A DNA stretch of 64,000 bases, from contig CANMRM010000006.1 of NCBI GenBank assembly GCA_947500295.1, forward strand, positions 1-64,000, given 5' to 3'. The first letter of the stretch is position 1; every line of letters begins with the position of its first letter. This DNA comes from an uncultured Kordiimonas sp. (GTDB lineage Bacteria > Pseudomonadota > Alphaproteobacteria > Sphingomonadales > Kordiimonadaceae). Below, piece by piece: positions 16,066-25,811 of the stretch. The position numbers were made by a program, and so were the translations under genes. The notes beneath the pieces are model-generated. The model did no database searches. It saw only the letters and a list, made by a program, of their open reading frames with translations, and was not told the DNA's origin.

Positions 16066-16761
16066 TTAGTGTTCCGTCTTTCTGTCGCGGCTTATTGCCT
16101 CGATGAGTTGGGTACAACTGTCCTTCAATTGCTCAAGGTACTCTATGCTGGCGTCGACCGGGTCGACTTCACGATCTTCGTAGTCAGAGACAAGTGCTTC
16201 TATGATGGTAACAATTTGCTGCTCCTCTTCAGGCAAATTTTCAAGAGCAACAGCATTTTTAGGCTCTCGTTCACTTTGATGCATGACTGTTAAGCTTTGC
16301 AAGGATAGCCTGTAGTTATCGATTAGCCTTCTAACAGTCGCTATCAGCGTCGGCTCAGATTTTTGACCATAAAATACGACATTAACAATTGGTGTTTGAT
16401 CAAGTAGTTGGACAATGAAACTCAAGCATTCGCTATACTGCTCCATTGGATCGACACCACGAGGCAAAGACGCTTTTCTCTCCCAGAGTTGCATAGTAAC
16501 CTGAGCAGCATGTTTTTGGTGTTCAGACTTTTTCTCTTCATCTTCCTCATTTTGTGCAGCTTCGATGAGTTCGGCAAGATAGTGCGCCATCCACCTGGAG
16601 AGAGTATCAACCGAGTCATGCAATTTAAGTTGATTGACTATATGGCTACCAAGTTCCAACACATTTTTCGGCGGTTTCGATACTTCCGTCGCTTCTGAAA
16701 CAGAAGAGTCTGTCGTATTCAACTTCGGTTTCTTTTTCTTCATTCCGATAGGTGTTCCCAT
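16066..16761 (-). CDS. Unknown helical protein overlapping STAND gene
   Basis: About 231 residues, Lys-rich at the N-terminus (MKKKKPK) and otherwise acidic and helical (IEAAQNEEDEEKKSEHQKH; EEQQIVTIIEALVSDYED). No family is recognised. The start is placed at ATG 16761 because AGGAGAG lies about 9-11 bases upstream; ATG 16770, GTG 16785 or ATG 16743 are alternatives. It begins about 116 bp inside the 3' end of the STAND gene in a different frame, an unusually long overlap for bacteria. The overlap strongly implies co-expression and suggests it is a partner of the STAND protein. Confidence 0.68.
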   Translation of the reverse strand: MGTPIGMKKKKPKLNTTDSSVSEATEVSKPPKNVLELGSHIVNQLKLHDSVDTLSRWMAHYLAELIEAAQNEEDEEKKSEHQKHAAQVTMQLWERKASLPRGVDPMEQYSECLSFIVQLLDQTPIVNVVFYGQKSEPTLIATVRRLIDNYRLSLQSLTVMHQSEREPKNAVALENLPEEEQQIVTIIEALVSDYEDREVDPVDASIEYLEQLKDSCTQLIEAISRDRKTEH

Positions 16762-19700
16762 AGTCCGCATCTCTCCTTGTAACACTTACTTCCAAAATCA
16801 AGTCCATTTCCATGTCACTTAGGTAGCGTTTGAGAGTATTGATGTTCGCGAAAAATTGATCGCCATGTGCACCAACAATTGAGCCATAAGCACTGTTATC
16901 AGTGTGTGGTGTGTTATCACCCCACTGATCCAAATAGAACGCTATTTTTCCATCTGGGTCGAGCCATTCATTGTTAACTCGGCTTAACCTTAAATGGTCA
17001 GAAACCCTTTTCGATGGATATGTTTCAATTCCACGAATGCCTTTGGTAAGCGGATCCAAGTTCTCCTCGTAACCATCTCCATCTAGGTAGTGGAGCCATC
17101 CAATCAACTTGAAGCCTTCAGAGTCAATTTCGAGATCATTCCCAGCAGAGGGTATCAGGTAATCATGTTTGTTATTTACTGTTTGAAGAGCTCGCAAAAG
17201 AGCACTAGCTTTTTCGGGATTCACAAGGGCACTACTTATACTAATTGTCTCTCTAAAGTTGCTAGACCTCACGACTTGATAGCTATTGACTACTATGTGG
17301 TCTGAGTTGTTATTGGTATTGATGAGTTGGAGGCACTCATCAGATGACAGACAGTGAACCCACGTATCAACGTCGGTTGGCTCTTCCCAATATTTGGGAT
17401 CTAGCGGTGGATAACATAGAAAATCAGCTAGCCAGCCCAATGGGAATACAGTGAGTTTTCTATTCAACCAAGACTCAAATTTATCGTATTCATCTTCGGA
17501 GTCTAACAGTGCGTGTGTAGATAGAAGGTCTCCTACAGCACAGAACATAGAATGCCATTCAAGATACAGGCGTAACGGCTCAATTACGGGATTAGTGCCA
17601 TGTCTATTGTTGCTCAATGAGTAATTAGAGTGGGAAGACCGATAGACTCGTACGTCGAGTGTTACATACGCTTCTTTTTCAATATGTCCCCATTCATCGA
17701 CTATCCATTTTTCTGCAACATCTAAAAATTGGTCTGGACTCACATTGTGAAAGAGTCCGTGGGCGCGATTGTACCAGTAGGGTATCGTGTCAGTTGGGTC
17801 AAATTTGAAGCGACGGTCCTCCTCTTTTACTCGTTGACCAATACCATGTAACCCGCGCCAATCTTCAGGGCGCTCGGTTTCTTTTGGAAGATGACTAGTG
17901 TTAATATCTGCAATTGCGCATCTTTCGATTGCATTGAATTGTTCTGGATGCTGCTTTAGCAAAGCGATCAAAGTTCTTTTCAAGTATTCTCTAACCAAAA
18001 CGTGTGGAAAGCTGTCATCGTTGCTAGCAGCCAACAGACCTTCTTTGAGAGGAATAATGCGCGGACTGTTCTCATACGCCACCTTGAACAAGCATATGGT
18101 CAGCCATGTTTGACCGGACATCCAGTAATATGTCGCGTCCGGTCGCCTGTAGTTTGGGTCCTGCCTAAGTGAAAACAAACTCAGTATGCAAGGCAAATAC
18201 TTTTCGGGATTTTCTGAGTAATTTAGCAACCTGCGAAGAGCATGAGATGCTCGCCAACGAGTTCTGGTGTCAATGTCGGTCATTAACGCGAAAACAAACC
18301 TTGTTTGTGCCATTTCATTGGGGACACCACTGAAGCTCTCAAGCATCCATTCTTCTTGTTCTTCTGATGGAATATTTCTGAGGGAGAGTGCCAAGTATTG
18401 CGACGCAAACTTCTCAACCTCTAATCTATCACAGAATTGTACGAGTATTCCCAATATCGTAAACGCTTTTGATGCGCTCATCGCGTCCACGTTCCTTTCA
18501 ACACATATGATCAGCGATGTAGCGATGGTATTATTATCCAAGGTCGAGAGAGCGATTAACTGTTCCAGGATAGTCGTTGATTCCGACTGGTAAGGCGTCA
18601 GGTTGTAGGCCAGATCAACTGCATAGTTTGCAATAATTTCGGGAAGCTTCTTGTTAAGCCAACTGCGAAAAGATGCTGGAGCTGTTTTCGATTGCATGGC
18701 CTCGATGATCAGTTCGAAACGCGATATGCTGTATATTACATCACACCCCGCCGAAATCAGAGCTGTTAAAAACCCTACCCTGTTTTTAGGAGCAGTGTGC
18801 TTCCATATTAATTTCAAGATAGAAGTAGAACTAATGTAAGATTGGGTTCCTTTTTCCTGGTTTTCAACGGCTTGATAAGCTTCAGCAATTTCCTCCGATG
18901 TCAGAAAGCTATACTCTTCCCAATTGATACTTGGACTACTTTTGTCTGATAAATGCGATGAGTTTTCATCGCTACAATAGGTTTCTCTCGCCTCTGACAA
19001 TTCGCTATGAAACTGCGCAGCTTTAGCGAATTCTCCTAGCCATTTCTGAGTAGTGTCCTCGCTCGCCAGGTTATTGAAACTTACTCCATTTTCTTTTCCT
19101 CTTGCCCCTTCACCATAAAGCAACATGTCTCTCGCCAACAGGTCGAGAAGTCTCTGACGGTGTTTGGTAGGGCTCAGCTTCAAACACCCTTCCAATAAGG
19201 TCTGTTGTAATTCTTTGGTTTGGTGAGGGATTACCGGGAACAAAGAAAGAGCTGTTTCAACATCTATCCGATTTTGCCGCAAAAGCTTAATCAGTCCTTC
19301 ACTCAGCAAGTCGCCGCAATCTGCTAGTCCCTCGTCGTCCCAACGAGAAGCTGAGGAAAGAAGCAACCGGCTATCTATATTGGCCAAGGTGCGGCCAATA
19401 CTACGCCAGGGAAGGCCCTCGTAGCCTTCCAGATGGCTAGCCACGATGGACGCATACGTAAAGTATTGTTGTGAAATTTCTTCTTGCAGGCTGGCTGGCA
19501 GGGTATCAGATAATTTTTCAGATATCGGTTCCATCACCTGCAGGCCATAGATGCTTTCATAATCTATGTGTTCCGCAATTGAGATGGCGCTTTCAAAAAG
19601 GTGCTCGGCGTCGTGATAACTAACCGGCGACAATATTTGAGCGTATGCCAATAGCTGGTCTACTTTGTCTGTGGCAGCCATTTTGGCATTTATGAAATAG

Positions 19701-22700
19701 TCGCGTTCTTGATCTACTGCCGCCACCAACCCTTCATGTGCTTCAACGAAGATAGACAAGGAATCTAGGAATTTTCTCTTTTCTCCAAACTGGCTCAAAT
19801 GCTTGGAGTTTGCCATGCTCACTAGGGAATCCAAGAATAGTGCCCTGTCTTGGCTTAGGAAAACTAGCCTTGTTAGCGATTGAAGGTAAATCCGATACAG
19901 CTTACCTATTTCAAACCGATGGGAATACCTTGCGTAGTTGTGCGCAAATCCAGAACGGAGTGCTTCGATATGCTCGTCAGAAATTGTGCCGTCTGTTATG
20001 CACTTAGTGCGTCGTTGATATGCAGCCATCACAGACTTAATGAAATCTAATGTCTCGTTTCTACGCTCTTGGTATTGTCGTTCTGCTTTCTTTTTCTCCC
20101 GGTCATTCTGTTCATTGTCAAAAGTATCAGGAGGATTCGGAATGAGAAATTCTTCGGCTGAAGGTTCTGCTTGATTATACAAGCAACTAAGTGTGTATGA
20201 TCTCAGTAGAAAGCCCAGCTTGGCAGGGTCATGAAGAGATAGGTTGGTATCTTTTCTCAGATCGACTGGGGTGTAACAGCTAATTAGTTGTCCGACTATT
20301 TTGTGTTTGCCACCCAAGGTGACGTACTGCTCTAACAAGCTTAGCACATGTTCGTGGTATGTTAACTCAGCCGTTAAATTGTCGGGTGAGGCGAGTTGTG
20401 TCCGCACCAGTATTCTTTGAATGGCAATAAGGATTTCTTCGATTTCAGAAAGGGGAACCAACTCGCCTATACTAATTAGTGGGACTTGAAAATATACTCT
20501 CCAGGGTCGCAGAATGTGAGCATCTTCTGTATAACCTTCAAGGAAGTTTCTCTCACCTTGCGCCAACAATTGATGCACTAGTTGAATGATAACTTCCTGT
20601 CTCAAATGCCTTTGGTTATCGGAGGTCCAACCTCGCAGGCTATTGGAGGCCTGCTGCCAAGAATGTCTTCTCAAGTAAGCTTCAGTACTTGCGACAATGT
20701 CGTCGATCTCTATGTTCCAGCCGTATATGCTCTCTTTCTCGCCTTTTTGTGCTCGGTAGTTTTGCCATGCCACGTACTGGCGATTAGTTCGGTCCGCTCC
20801 TAAATAATCTTGTTGTCGAGCGTGGTAGGCCGATTTATGCAGTAGATGACGGCCTCTAACGGGCAGTTGGTCATGGTCATTAAATATATATTTTTCCCAA
20901 CTTTCTGCGGCGTAGTGGGAAGTTAGTCGAGGATTTTCTGTAAGAATTTTTTTTAAAAAATCATCGCCTTTCAGTGCTAACGCGCCATTGCTTAGAGCTA
21001 GCATTGAGCCGACGTGATTTGATTGTTCTGAGCAAATTTTCATTGCTGCGCGCAATCTTGAAAACATGATGTTTTTCTTTTTTACAACGTCATTTACTAT
21101 ATCCGCTGAGATGTCTTCTTCCTGTATTGAGAGCAGCCGTTTCGAATGCCTTATTTGATACAGAGCATCAGCCACATTTTCTGCTGCGTAAGTACATGTA
21201 TTACGATTCTCGTACAAAACTTCAGCTATTCGTTCGCGAGCATCGGCTTGTTTTTCGTGAGAAAATTCCGCTAGAAAGCTCTCGAAATCTTCATCTGTTA
21301 AAGACAAGGTGTCGTTTGAAAGTGTTATTCCAGCATTTAGATCATTTACGATGTCTCGGATATGATCGTCGGAACTGTCAAAACACGCTCCCAGAGTGGC
21401 GATCGGTATCGGCCTGGCTAGATTAGAAACCAGAGCGCAGAAGTAGGTCAGTTTCTCGGGGTCGCCTAGGTGACTTAAAGCGGTTGAAATGTTGCGTGTG
21501 AATACCGTGTCCAACTGCCCCGAGGACCCTAGAGCGATACGTAAGATTTCATTTGCATCATTTTTGGCTGTCTCAAATATGTAGTGGAGTAACCGAGGGA
21601 TCCCATTTGTGGCGGAATGAAGAGTTTTGATCCACTCGGAAGGAGCATTTGGAAGAAAGTTTTCACAAAACTGGCTTGTTTCATTTAAGTCAAACCCTAG
21701 GAGCTTGTGGCGTTCGTAGTATTCTGGAAGCTTCAAGTTGGGTAGTCGACTGGATCGACTAGTTACGCAAAACTTCACATTTGGTGGGAAGCCTTGCATG
21801 CTTAAGAAAGCTGGCAGGAACAGTCTTTGGCTGGCAGCTTGCCTAGTGGCCGCTGTGACTAGGTTGTCGGCTGCATCTATTACTAGTAGCAACAATGCGC
21901 CTTCGCTTAAGTTGCTGAGAACTTCAGACGCAATCTCAATTCTATCCCTCAAAGTGCGATGGAAGTCTTGCTCCGCGCGATGAGGAATGAAGGGCGTAAG
22001 ACTCAATGACCTGGCAAGATCGTTGCAAATCTGTGTGACGGCTTGTGCGTCTGTATGTCTATACCTGGAAGAATCTAAGTACGTCCCACCGCCGTAGCTA
22101 TCATAATGAACAAGAATGGATCCCTCGGGCAACTCCCGTTGTATCTGTTTTATGGCGGTGGTTTTGCCTATTCCTCCGGCGCCGTGGATGCAAAAATGCT
22201 GTTGATTTTCCACGACAATACGGTCGGTAATTTCACTTACCCTTGATCTGTCAACAACCTTCTCAGGGGAAGAGACTTTTCTAGGGGACGGGAAAAGGCT
22301 TTTTTTCGAGGCGATATTGCAACGAGCAAGAATGTCGTCTTCTGTAATGTAAATGCCCGAATTAACAGGCAGCATCATTTCTTTGATGTAGGTTTGGAGG
22401 GCAAAAAATACGTCTTTGCTCTCGCCGCCTGACCACTCAGATATTTTTTTAACGGTTTCAGTAGTTAACCGGGCACGGTTTGAGTTGCCGCATTCAGAAA
22501 AGTCCAAACATTTAAGAAAAGCTTGGAATTGTCTCTCATTTAGCTTGCTAGCCCTTTTCAGCGCAACCCGGTGCCCTTTTTCTTTCGGAGACAATGTGGT
22601 TTTGCTTTTCCGAATTACGTCGAGAACTTCTCGGTTTATTGCTTGGTTGCTTACTAGTCTGATTTTAGTTTTGCCTGGAATAGTAATATCACTATTCTGA

Positions 22701-23068
22701 ATATCAATTTGCTTGAAAGCTTGTGCAAGTCCGTTGAAAACTGAGTTATCGCCGGTTTTTTTTGTTGATTTGCATAACCTTTTGACGGTCCAAGTTTGGT
22801 TGGGTGAGGCAGAGGAGTATTTTAGCTGGGCAATTGTAATCCCAGAAGCGCTTTTATATGTATTACCTCCATAGATCAGCGCGGTGTCTACGCCTCGCCA
22901 AGGGTCACCAAGTGTGTTTGAATTTTCGCTGGGTATTCCTTCGACAGTTATTGCTTGCAGATCAGTGTCCCAATTTAGCAACTTAAGTGCTTGCATTAGT
23001 GACCATAATTCGTGGTAGCTGTCTCCAGCATTGGAGCCTCTTGCGCCTGAATTATCCACTGTCGACAT
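16646..23068 (-). CDS. Avs-like STAND NTPase with N-terminal nuclease
   Basis: 2140 residues. Residues ~1-190 look like a Cap4/DUF4297-type PD-(D/E)XK nuclease: RGSNAGDSYHELWSLMQA, Glu ~43 in TVEGI, Asp ~61 in RGVDTALI and a QLK at 81-83. The P-loop FCIHGAGGIGKTT is at ~292-304, Walker B in LLLLVIDAADN, and a sensor-like VTSRSSRLP follows. The remaining ~1500 residues are helical repeat, the usual target-sensing part. STAND proteins of the Avs type bind phage proteins, oligomerise and activate the nuclease. GAGGG lies seven bases before the ATG. The assignment to a defence role is inference from architecture and context. Confidence 0.85.
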   Translation of the reverse strand: MSTVDNSGARGSNAGDSYHELWSLMQALKLLNWDTDLQAITVEGIPSENSNTLGDPWRGVDTALIYGGNTYKSASGITIAQLKYSSASPNQTWTVKRLCKSTKKTGDNSVFNGLAQAFKQIDIQNSDITIPGKTKIRLVSNQAINREVLDVIRKSKTTLSPKEKGHRVALKRASKLNERQFQAFLKCLDFSECGNSNRARLTTETVKKISEWSGGESKDVFFALQTYIKEMMLPVNSGIYITEDDILARCNIASKKSLFPSPRKVSSPEKVVDRSRVSEITDRIVVENQQHFCIHGAGGIGKTTAIKQIQRELPEGSILVHYDSYGGGTYLDSSRYRHTDAQAVTQICNDLARSLSLTPFIPHRAEQDFHRTLRDRIEIASEVLSNLSEGALLLLVIDAADNLVTAATRQAASQRLFLPAFLSMQGFPPNVKFCVTSRSSRLPNLKLPEYYERHKLLGFDLNETSQFCENFLPNAPSEWIKTLHSATNGIPRLLHYIFETAKNDANEILRIALGSSGQLDTVFTRNISTALSHLGDPEKLTYFCALVSNLARPIPIATLGACFDSSDDHIRDIVNDLNAGITLSNDTLSLTDEDFESFLAEFSHEKQADARERIAEVLYENRNTCTYAAENVADALYQIRHSKRLLSIQEEDISADIVNDVVKKKNIMFSRLRAAMKICSEQSNHVGSMLALSNGALALKGDDFLKKILTENPRLTSHYAAESWEKYIFNDHDQLPVRGRHLLHKSAYHARQQDYLGADRTNRQYVAWQNYRAQKGEKESIYGWNIEIDDIVASTEAYLRRHSWQQASNSLRGWTSDNQRHLRQEVIIQLVHQLLAQGERNFLEGYTEDAHILRPWRVYFQVPLISIGELVPLSEIEEILIAIQRILVRTQLASPDNLTAELTYHEHVLSLLEQYVTLGGKHKIVGQLISCYTPVDLRKDTNLSLHDPAKLGFLLRSYTLSCLYNQAEPSAEEFLIPNPPDTFDNEQNDREKKKAERQYQERRNETLDFIKSVMAAYQRRTKCITDGTISDEHIEALRSGFAHNYARYSHRFEIGKLYRIYLQSLTRLVFLSQDRALFLDSLVSMANSKHLSQFGEKRKFLDSLSIFVEAHEGLVAAVDQERDYFINAKMAATDKVDQLLAYAQILSPVSYHDAEHLFESAISIAEHIDYESIYGLQVMEPISEKLSDTLPASLQEEISQQYFTYASIVASHLEGYEGLPWRSIGRTLANIDSRLLLSSASRWDDEGLADCGDLLSEGLIKLLRQNRIDVETALSLFPVIPHQTKELQQTLLEGCLKLSPTKHRQRLLDLLARDMLLYGEGARGKENGVSFNNLASEDTTQKWLGEFAKAAQFHSELSEARETYCSDENSSHLSDKSSPSINWEEYSFLTSEEIAEAYQAVENQEKGTQSYISSTSILKLIWKHTAPKNRVGFLTALISAGCDVIYSISRFELIIEAMQSKTAPASFRSWLNKKLPEIIANYAVDLAYNLTPYQSESTTILEQLIALSTLDNNTIATSLIICVERNVDAMSASKAFTILGILVQFCDRLEVEKFASQYLALSLRNIPSEEQEEWMLESFSGVPNEMAQTRFVFALMTDIDTRTRWRASHALRRLLNYSENPEKYLPCILSLFSLRQDPNYRRPDATYYWMSGQTWLTICLFKVAYENSPRIIPLKEGLLAASNDDSFPHVLVREYLKRTLIALLKQHPEQFNAIERCAIADINTSHLPKETERPEDWRGLHGIGQRVKEEDRRFKFDPTDTIPYWYNRAHGLFHNVSPDQFLDVAEKWIVDEWGHIEKEAYVTLDVRVYRSSHSNYSLSNNRHGTNPVIEPLRLYLEWHSMFCAVGDLLSTHALLDSEDEYDKFESWLNRKLTVFPLGWLADFLCYPPLDPKYWEEPTDVDTWVHCLSSDECLQLINTNNNSDHIVVNSYQVVRSSNFRETISISSALVNPEKASALLRALQTVNNKHDYLIPSAGNDLEIDSEGFKLIGWLHYLDGDGYEENLDPLTKGIRGIETYPSKRVSDHLRLSRVNNEWLDPDGKIAFYLDQWGDNTPHTDNSAYGSIVGAHGDQFFANINTLKRYLSDMEMDLILEVSVTRRDADYGNTYRNEEKETEVEYDRLFCFRSDGSIETAEKCVGTW

Positions 23069-23177
23069 TTAGTTCCCTCAAAAATTGTGAATACCAACGA
23101 TTTGGGCGCAACAAAGGCCAGCTTTGCTACTATGTCGATAGTCGGATGATGAGTAAACTCTGTATCGTTGTAGAGAC

Positions 23178-23870
23178 TTACAGCCGGTTTTGAAGCCACT
23201 CAGGGGGTTTTAGTTTTTTTGCTTCAACATGTTTTAGTTTTACTTGATTGCGGTAAGGGGTGGGATCAACTCCTTCTCGGACAAATAAAACATTGCCAGC
23301 AACGGGCGTGTGTTCGAGATTTGTAAAACTGTATACGCCGTATAAGAACTCGGCATCGGCGTCTTGTAGGGCATTGGTATATAAAATCATCTGTCCTACA
23401 TAGTCTTCCAGATGGGGATGGGGACAACTAACAAACTTAAGCAGTTCTCCACCTGGCACTCGTTCAAGTTTATACTTTACTTCAGCCGCCCGGTTTGGGA
23501 CATGCATATAAAGAGAAGCATTGTTGCCTCTATGTGGAATTACCTTGATCTTTCTTTCATCTGGAATAACACGGATTTTTAGAATGTGCGGGTTAGAGTT
23601 TTCCTTAACCCCTCCGGTGCGATATCCAATGTATGACCCAGCATATCTCTTCAAATCTTTAGATCGTGTTTGCCAAGATTTCCAATTTTTCCAGAATTTC
23701 CATATCAGTAGTGGCGCGCTTACGATAGCAAACGCAATTACTCCAATGTAGTAGTCCAGGATTGCACCAAGCACCTCATATGCAAGGCCCTCCATAAAAT
23801 CGGCAAAAGCGTTCCATAGCTGTGCGATGAGTTCCCGCATGTTCTGTTTTTGCTCTATATCGTCCACCAT
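23178..23870 (-). CDS. Membrane-anchored unknown protein before STAND gene
   Basis: 230 residues with one or two hydrophobic helices (YYIGVIAFAIVSAPLLIWKFW, shown in part: IGVIAFAIVSAPLLIWKF) after a short cytosolic N-terminus, then a ~150-residue beta-rich soluble domain starting RYAGSYIGYRTGG. No known domain is recognised. It is 109 bp upstream of, and co-directional with, the STAND gene, so the three genes 23178, 16646 and 16066 could form one system with a membrane component. ATG start at 23870. Confidence 0.68.
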   Translation of the reverse strand: MVDDIEQKQNMRELIAQLWNAFADFMEGLAYEVLGAILDYYIGVIAFAIVSAPLLIWKFWKNWKSWQTRSKDLKRYAGSYIGYRTGGVKENSNPHILKIRVIPDERKIKVIPHRGNNASLYMHVPNRAAEVKYKLERVPGGELLKFVSCPHPHLEDYVGQMILYTNALQDADAEFLYGVYSFTNLEHTPVAGNVLFVREGVDPTPYRNQVKLKHVEAKKLKPPEWLQNRL

Positions 23871-24335
23871 AGCTCAAATCCATGATCCAGAGTTCAGCAA
23901 CGTCAATTCTAGTACACTGTAACTCCATAAGGTTAAGTCTGGACACTTCTTGAATACTCTTAACAACTTGACAGTTCTTTGAAGCCCCGTTTTGCCTTGC
24001 TATAATCACGCACAAGTGCACAAAAAATTTCAGTGAAGTCTATTATATATAATTCAATAATTTATGTGTCTGTAAATCAGGCTTAAAGCCCACTATTCGT
24101 AGCAAGGGATGGCAGACTCGGTGGTGCATAGCGTAATCAAGATCACAGTTCCTACGACTAGTTCAGTAACTGCCCTCAGCAAGTGGTTCAAACGTTATAA
24201 AAGCATTATGTTAACATTGCTGGCCTGCTATGGAGGCATGTACATGGTGAACGCCGTAGCCGCAAGTTAGGGCAAGAATGTTTGCGGGTCTCTTGTTTCT
24301 TATAACTTAGCAAACGTCAGAACCAGGAGATCAAA
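23871..24335. other. Divergent region with decayed att-like arm
   Basis: About 465 bp between the STAND operon (minus) and the peptidase pair (plus). Bases ~24009-24083 resemble the arm that precedes the tRNA repeat at 35809: both have GCACAAAA, then TATTAT, TATA, TTCAATAATTTA and finally AATCAGGCT before diverging. This suggests an old attachment site whose tRNA part has decayed. One short candidate gene lies inside the region at 24109. Confidence 0.45.
24109..24270 (+). CDS. Candidate 53-residue membrane peptide
   Basis: A small frame with ATG just after AGCAAGGG. After a soluble first half it has WFKRYKS followed by a hydrophobic helix, IMLTLLACYGGMYMVNAVAAS. This positively charged start plus one helix is typical of small membrane proteins. 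It lies 65 bp upstream of the next membrane-protein gene. There is no homology evidence, so it may be chance. Confidence 0.3.
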   Translation: MADSVVHSVIKITVPTTSSVTALSKWFKRYKSIMLTLLACYGGMYMVNAVAAS

Positions 24336-24743
24336 ATGTCTAATGTCATTGAGCTTAAGCTTCTGAGCGAAAATTCTAAAATACTGCAAGATTTATCTTC
24401 TAGTGGAAAAAGGCAGAGTGTTGGAAATGATAAAATAGTTTTTCAGTGTGGCCAAACCCGGCATGTCCCTGGAATTGTAGATAGTTGGTATGAACTGGTT
24501 ACTACTGTTGGTCTGGCAACCGTACCGGCGTCGATATTAGCAGGAGTTGTTACAAATTGGCTTACCAATTCTATCAATAAAGAAAACAATAAGAAGGTGA
24601 AAGTTGGTGAACAAAGACGTTCCACCATTAAACTAATTCTGCGTAGCCATGGGAGGTCCTCGGAAGTTACTATTGAAACGGATAACTTAGAGTCAGTAGA
24701 AAAACTAATTCTTACTGCGATAGAAAATGTTCATCACGACTGA
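24336..24743 (+). CDS. Small membrane protein, EACC1-like
   Basis: 135 residues: an N-terminal strand-rich part (MSNVIELKLLSEN), one central hydrophobic helix (TTVGLATVPASILAGVVTNWL, in part LATVPASILAGVV) and a C-terminal basic strand-helix part (STIKLILRSHGRS). Size and layout resemble the effector-associated constant component EACC1, which is encoded beside proteases and other effectors in bacterial conflict systems. ACCAGGAGATCAAA gives a strong ribosome site. The gene overlaps the peptidase gene by 17 bp, so the two are made together. The family assignment is tentative. Confidence 0.65.
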   Translation: MSNVIELKLLSENSKILQDLSSSGKRQSVGNDKIVFQCGQTRHVPGIVDSWYELVTTVGLATVPASILAGVVTNWLTNSINKENNKKVKVGEQRRSTIKLILRSHGRSSEVTIETDNLESVEKLILTAIENVHHD

Positions 24744-25785
24744 GGAATTTTTGAAGCACCTCGAGAAGGTGCAATATCGTTTCGAAGCGAAACAAGAACA
24801 ATATCTGAGTGACATAATTGATACTCCGAAGTTTACAAACCTCGAAATTGATACTTCAAGCCCAAGCTCAACTAGGCTTTGGAATTTTGCAATGGCGCAA
24901 AATGAAATAGTTAGGCCGGAGATATTGGAGCGACTAAAATCTATCGAGATATATGGTGTTGACTTCCACGTTTGTGACGCATTTCCAAGAGTGTCTGAGC
25001 AAAGACGGCAGATTATCATTTTTGACGGATTTCTTTACCTGCTTAGATTTTGCGTCGACTTGTATAGTGTCTTGTCTTTGATGGAGCGCTATCGAACTGA
25101 AGAAGTAATTGATTTAGATGGCTCGTCAATTGATGAAGGACTGGCGTTCTCTATGGCAGCCCATGCTTTGATGGTAGAGGCTGTGCAAACTGGCCATGTT
25201 TTGATTGACATAGGAGATATGCTAGGCCCTAACGCAAATAGACAGGCTGCAATAGGGTTCAAAGGGGCCATTTTGTTTTTATTGCTCCACGAACTAGGTC
25301 ATATTGACTGTGGTCACCTTGAAGATGGTTCGTTTTCTGAGCGTAGTAATATTGAATTACTTGTATCTGAAACCTTGGACGACGCACAAAAAAAAGAACT
25401 GGAGGCAGATGACTTTGCTATGGCGGCCATTGACGCTAAGATTCGTAATGGTTTTGTATCATCAGCAATTTTTAGTTTGCTACCGTTTGCCTTTATCGAG
25501 GTTTTTTCTGGCCCGGTGAATTTGACACATCCGCTGACGGTAAATCGTATTGGTCAGTTAGTGCGTTATGCGAAATTTCCAGATAATCCAGAGCTTGAAT
25601 TGGCTGCGGAGAAAATTGCAAATGGGCACATACGCCGTTTTTTGCATTTGGCTGAACAGAGAACGAATGCTGGTGGTAGCGTAATTGGAAGTATTTCACG
25701 AACCATGCCACTAGAAACAGCTTACGATGTAATCAAAAGAATTAAGCAGAATGTCGCCAACGCTGGAGGATTGCCCGACATATAG
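24727..25785 (+). CDS. Gluzincin-like metallopeptidase
   Basis: 352 residues with the zinc motif HELGHIDCGH (HExxH at ~188-192) in a hydrophobic helix and a downstream KKELEADDFAMAA (Glu ~224-226) that fits the third ligand of M48/M78-like peptidases. A later THPLTVNRI also resembles the conserved His-Pro of that group. There is no signal peptide. Its start lies 17 bp inside the small membrane-protein gene. An EACC1-like component plus a protease suggests a membrane-associated effector pair for defence; that role is inference. Confidence 0.8.
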   Translation: MFITTEEFLKHLEKVQYRFEAKQEQYLSDIIDTPKFTNLEIDTSSPSSTRLWNFAMAQNEIVRPEILERLKSIEIYGVDFHVCDAFPRVSEQRRQIIIFDGFLYLLRFCVDLYSVLSLMERYRTEEVIDLDGSSIDEGLAFSMAAHALMVEAVQTGHVLIDIGDMLGPNANRQAAIGFKGAILFLLLHELGHIDCGHLEDGSFSERSNIELLVSETLDDAQKKELEADDFAMAAIDAKIRNGFVSSAIFSLLPFAFIEVFSGPVNLTHPLTVNRIGQLVRYAKFPDNPELELAAEKIANGHIRRFLHLAEQRTNAGGSVIGSISRTMPLETAYDVIKRIKQNVANAGGLPDI

Positions 25786-25811
25786 ATGTTGAGCTTAGCT
25801 TGATAGAGAGA

